Source: Yamagishiella unicocca (Eukaryota > Chlorophyta > Chlorophyceae > Chlamydomonadales > Volvocaceae). From it: a DNA stretch of 64,000 nt. A program made the translations under genes and the position numbers. Within the stretch, counting starts at the first letter, position 1. Each line of letters begins with the position of its first letter. The notes under the pieces are model-generated. The model had not been told where the DNA came from. It ran no database searches and saw only the letters and a program-made list of their open reading frames with translations. The stretch is taken from NCBI GenBank assembly GCA_003116995.1, contig BDSL01000015.1:62001-126000 (forward strand), written 5' to 3'. This document shows positions 60,501-64,000 of this stretch, piece after piece.

Positions 60501-60862
60501 CGCTGGCGGACTCTGACTCCCAGCAGCTGGTGGAGCTGGCTACCGCCCGCCTAGGGGCGTGGCCGCGGGCCCCGCCCGAGCTGCTGGAGGCCGCCCTTGG
60601 AGCGACGTCTGGTATGATACCCGGGGAGCTGGCACCCTGGGCGGCGAGGCTGGCGCTGGGCGCCAGCACGGCCGCCGGCAGGGGTCCGGCTGGTTTCGCT
60701 GCAGGGCGCAGCGGCAGCGGAGTGGCGTGCAGCGTTGAGGCGGTGGGTGCGCTGGCGGGCAGCGTTCGGCGCAGGTGGCAGCATGGGCTGCAGCAGCAGC
60801 AGCATTGGCAACAACAGCAGCGGCAGCAGGCATGGCAGCAGGATCGGCGGCAGCAAGGGTAG
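51503..60862 (+). CDS. Acidic/coiled-coil/helical-repeat protein, possible ATRIP (SUV2) homologue, 15 exons
   Basis: Exons: 51503-52472, 52952-53540, 53907-53973, 54544-54576, 54837-54884, 55150-55194, 55576-55920, 56171-56812, 57133-57287, 57567-58161, 58681-59190, 59472-59529, 59769-59866, 60158-60227, 60471-60862. The sum is 4,617 nt, all phases close, 1,538 residues. The N-terminus is acidic (MDDDDDYVDVDVDQIV). Gln/Pro/Gly/Ala-rich sequence follows to about 510. A coiled coil of about 90 residues (LEAQLESLKRQLEES, LQEQLQHAKTE, AQELQRKNRETAIRLQ) is spread over tiny exons. The C-terminal half is helical and Leu/Ala-rich (ALLPALVDSPVLLVPLLGRP, EALLLLKELL). Acidic RPA-binding tip, coiled coil and helical C-terminus is the ATRIP plan (checkpoint kinase ATR partner), so that is the best guess. 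No signature motif proves it. Confidence 0.75.
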
Positions 60863-62085
60863 GGTAGCAGAGGGTCAAAGCATCCCGCCCCGGTGGGTGG
60901 CGGGATCCCATTGCCTGATCCCCGGAATTCAGGCGCAGTCTGCAGGCTGGGGACGGGCCCCGGGTGCCGGGAGGGACGGAGGGTGTTCCATATACAGCAG
61001 GAGGAATGGCGCAATGCGGATGGTTGCGGACCCCCGCCGGGATGCTTGACTACTTGTCGGCATTCGGCGCTGATGGACGGTGGGTAGGTAGAATGGTAGA
61101 TTATCTTCGGACGATAGGCATCATGCATGTTTCCAAGAAGCGTACGGTTTTACGTGACCGGCGATAGCCATCTGCAATTAGTCCTTTGGTTGCGGGAGTT
61201 GGGAGCTAGACGGGTCCAATGCTAAGATGGAATACTGCTACCCTTTGGCTCCGCGTGTCTTGTCAGTCAGGTCGTCGCGTCCCAGCAGCGGAGGTGGTAC
61301 AACAGGGCAAGTACTCAGCCTCTATTAGAACAGGCAGGATGGTTACTGGTGCCACCAAACTACGGCCAGGGTTACTTGTGCCACCAAACTACGGCCAGTC
61401 TGATATAGGCAGGCATATTACTGCCAACTCGTTGCCGCCGTGGCGGGTCTTCGACGGTAGTTGTGCACTACGTTATGTTGCGGGGGACTGCTTTCGGGGG
61501 ACACGAACCCATCTCGTTTCCCTCTGCGTAAGGGCGCCTAAGCAGGAAATTGTACCGCTGCTCTTTTGGATTTTCAGCGCCTGAAGATATCTGTTCTGTC
61601 CCTGTCCCTTTCGATGAACAACGATAGTTCATGTCTTTGGAGGAGTCCCTTAGCCGCATCCGGCTTTGCTCACATTGTTTTAACTTTCGGTCGGCTTTAG
61701 CGCATATATCAGTAAGTGCACGACTGAAGTGTCCGAGATGCGCCGAGAACGGACGCATAATGACAAGCAATCTGGACTGCTGCCGCCACAACTACATACT
61801 ACTTCGTGCTCCTGCACAGCCTGCATGCACCTGACCATAATGTTCACCTAATAAGGAATGCCTGTACTGTTAACTGTGGCTATTCACTTCATACTCGAAT
61901 GGCTGTACTGTTTGCTTACCCACAGCTGGCCTGTTGTCAACCTTTTCCTTTTTCTATAGCTGCACAGAGATACGCAGAAGATCACCAAGCAACTCCCCCC
62001 TCCGCCTCCCATCGCTGGGTCGTGCGCCATGACAATCAATTTCCTCGGTGACAGCTTATCGGTAAAGTAACGACCCAACATATGG
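60863..62085. other. Intergenic stretch after the ATRIP-like gene
   Basis: No exon or TGTAA signal was recognised. It holds the 3' UTR of the upstream gene, a 29-bp direct duplication (61341-61398) and AT-richer sequence towards the PSBTN terminator. Confidence 0.4.
61341..61398. repeat. 29-bp tandem duplication
   Basis: Two adjacent copies of GGTTACTGGTGCCACCAAAC plus TACGGCCAG, differing at one base (G/T). No function is apparent. Confidence 0.9.
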
Positions 62086-62090
62086 TTACA
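62086..62090 (-). terminator. Poly(A) signal TGTAA of PSBTN
   Basis: TTACA on the + strand (TGTAA on -), about 218 bases past the PSBTN stop codon. The distance is typical for a small volvocine photosynthesis gene. Confidence 0.55.
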
Positions 62091-62307
62091 CATACTCTTC
62101 TCAGGTAGGCTTGCCAAGCTTGCTCAGCAATGGCGGTCGCCAAAATTGTGTACAAATGTACGAGGTGAGGTCAAAACCCCTGGCATGCCGAGTATCCGGG
62201 GCCAGTCAAGGCGCTATGCTGCGGCTGCCATTAGTTGGGGGGCCATCCAGCCGTCCCGCAAGCCTTCTCCCCAGCGTGTCCCGCAAACGTGAATCCGCTG
62301 TGTACGA

Positions 62308-63155
62308 TTACTGGGCGGGCTTGGCGCTGTTCTTCAGGCAGACCTTGGCGGTCGGGTTCGACGCGCACACGACCTGCTTGACGGAAGCCTGCATGCCACA
62401 AGAAGAATCTCTGGTAAGAAATGTGTGTTGCATGACACGAGTCAACGGAAGGCATGAAAACAAGACCCACACGCATTTTGGCCATGCTGTCGAACAGATC
62501 ACGTGCACATGCCCCGACATTATAATATCCGTATCTAAGCATGCCCGCTGGATAACGGTGCTGTGTATGTACACCCCCTGCGGTCCCCTGCAAGATTGAC
62601 ACTACTGACCTCAGCGTTGGCAGCCGAGACGTTGGTCAGGGCAACCACAGCCGAGGCCAGGGCAACCATGACGACCTGGGCGATCTTGGGCTTCTGCGCA
62701 AGCACAGGATACGGTAGTGTCCATTAGTTATGTAGGAACTCAATGCATGATTTACAGGCCTTCACAGTTAAGTATACGGCCTGAAAAATTTCGCATCGAA
62801 ATGGTATGCAGAGCGCGCGCACGCTGAGAGATGCCGAGTGCCGAGCCACCGGAAAAATGGACCCATAACTAACGCGCTTAGGACAGTATTATGCAAGTAG
62901 AGAGCAATCACGATAGATAGCTGTATGGGTTCAACGAGGAAAATCTGGCGAGGACTGCCAGGAGGCACCCCAGATTATCCAGCCGAAGGCTGTTCCCCAT
63001 ATCCGCGTGCATGCGGCTTCGCCGAGGGCGTTCAGCCAACACTTCACGCCTTATCAACACACCTGGGCCTCGGTCTTCTGGGCGCGCACGACAACGGCAG
63101 CGCGGGCGGGCTTGGCCGCGGAAATGGGCTTGGCCTGGACACGGGCGGCGATCAT
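62308..63155 (-). CDS. PSBTN: Photosystem II subunit PsbTn precursor (thylakoid lumen), 3 exons, 85 aa
   Basis: Exons in transcript order: 63155-63063, 62693-62610, 62388-62308; each is a whole number of codons and each intron is GT-AG. Exon 1 encodes a basic, Ala-rich chloroplast transit peptide (MIAARVQAKPISAAKPARAA). Exon 2 encodes a thylakoid-transfer segment: KPKIAQ, then a hydrophobic run VVMVALASAVVALTNV ending in SAANA, a signal-peptidase site. The mature protein is about 27 residues, starting EASVKQ, with the PsbTn signature C-x8-C (CASNPTAKVC, compare plant CVTMPTARVC). PsbTn is a small lumenal protein of photosystem II; its exact role is poorly known. No other family I know combines this targeting with this Cys pair. 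The protein is near the family's usual size. It stands alone on the - strand. Confidence 0.85.
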
Positions 63156-64000
63156 TTTTGCTGGTGTGGAAACGAATTACACAACAACGATGTAGGGGTG
63201 ATGTGATCGGGGCCTGTGACGAGGCTCAATTCTGCAGCGAGCTGGCTTTCATCCTCGATCAGCATAGATTGTACGGAGATAAGGCCTAGAACCCATGGAA
63301 AGGTCCAATCGGAATGACAATCTTGCATGTAATATCCATGTCTAAACTCATCCTGTTGCCTGTTTATGAATGGCACAGCCGGCATGTGGAGATGCTGTGT
63401 TAGAGAGTGAGCTATACTTGAATTCCGCTACAATGTGAACAAGGCGAAAGCGCGAACTGTCTGCCACTGGAGCAGTAAATCGTGCACATTTTTGTGCATT
63501 ATAGATAATTTATATGGGTGGGTCCAGGAAGAGCAGCAAAAGGGGCAGGGCGCCACGTAAGCATTCCGCACCCGGGTGACACAAAACGTGTACGTATCAT
63601 TGCATCGCTTTCGTTTGACTGGAAACGCTCCTAGCGCACATAACACTGCAAACAGCTCCCCAAACCTGCGGAGACTGGTACGTGGTACCCCTCAGTGCTT
63701 GAAGAACTACCCTAGGGCACGCGAACGTGGATTGTGAAAACGGGAAAGCTTTCCTTGTTTTGAAGTAAAAGTGCAACCGATACGATGGGGTACCGGTATT
63801 GCGTTCAGCAACCTGCCAACCCATTGCTGTGACCCAAGGGTCTCACCCTAAACTTGGCTGATATGCCGCAATTGATATCCCCCTATTTCACAGAACTTTC
63901 ACGGCCAGCATGCTTGCACGTTACGGCTAGAATGTCGACGCGTCGTTTTACATCGCAGCTACCTACGGACGCCTCCTTACAAGCAGGATGATGGAGCTCC
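63156..64000. other. Upstream region of PSBTN
   Basis: No exon is recognised up to the window edge. It should contain the PSBTN promoter. The only TATA-like sequence noted is at 63508-63514 on the - strand. Confidence 0.4.
63508..63514 (-). promoter_or_regulatory. Possible TATA box upstream of PSBTN
   Basis: The - strand reads CCATATAAATTATC. It lies about 350 bases before the PSBTN start codon, which would require a long 5' leader, so the assignment is weak. Confidence 0.25.

Noticed and set aside
62111..62599. + strand frame of 162 codons
   Set aside because: It overlaps the PSBTN last exon and intron on the opposite strand and has no motif. The - strand reading gives a complete known small protein.
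1..64000. tRNA, rRNA or other structural RNA genes
   Set aside because: No cloverleaf with conserved GTTC/TGGC-type boxes or rRNA core sequence was noticed on either strand. A covariance-model search would settle it.

Overview
This window is nuclear DNA of a eukaryote, most likely a volvocine green alga (Chlamydomonadales). Genes are split by many short GT-AG introns. Coding DNA is GC-rich with Ala/Gly/Gln/Pro-rich low-complexity tracts. TGTAA, the usual poly(A) signal in these algae, lies downstream of several stop codons. One gene encodes a thylakoid-lumen photosystem II subunit with a bipartite transit peptide. The species cannot be fixed from the sequence. I built splice models by hand; for the five best genes every intron phase closes and the total length is a multiple of three.

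Left part (0.5-13 kb), housekeeping genes: an ACOT9-type acyl-CoA thioesterase (+); a ubiquitin-like/WLM-metalloprotease/PUB protein of the Wss1 class (-), convergent with the thioesterase; and the alpha subunit of the signal recognition particle receptor (+), divergent from the protease gene across a 429-base promoter region.

Middle left (14.6-29.6 kb): one very large gene (+) for a predicted receptor-like TKL protein kinase of about 3,527 residues, with signal peptide, large ectodomain, one membrane span, kinase domain and a tail of about 1,400 residues. Downstream are an A/C-rich, T-poor block and a fragment resembling the POLQ/HELQ helicase family.

Centre (32.0-46.55 kb): a 14.5-kb satellite array of a 142-bp unit, about 102 copies, with higher-order structure. 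Its right edge cuts directly into the end of a degraded Ty3/Gypsy-type element (46.5-50.5 kb, - strand) that carries a DNA cytosine-5 methyltransferase-like domain between RNase H and integrase. That domain has lost its catalytic motifs.

Right part (51.5-64 kb): a 15-exon gene (+) for a 1,538-residue acidic/coiled-coil/helical-repeat protein, best guess ATRIP-like, and a tiny three-exon gene (-) for the nuclear-encoded PsbTn subunit, whose coding exons are too short to stand out as open frames. The genes share no obvious pathway. The main novelty lies in the 30-51 kb repeat and retroelement block.
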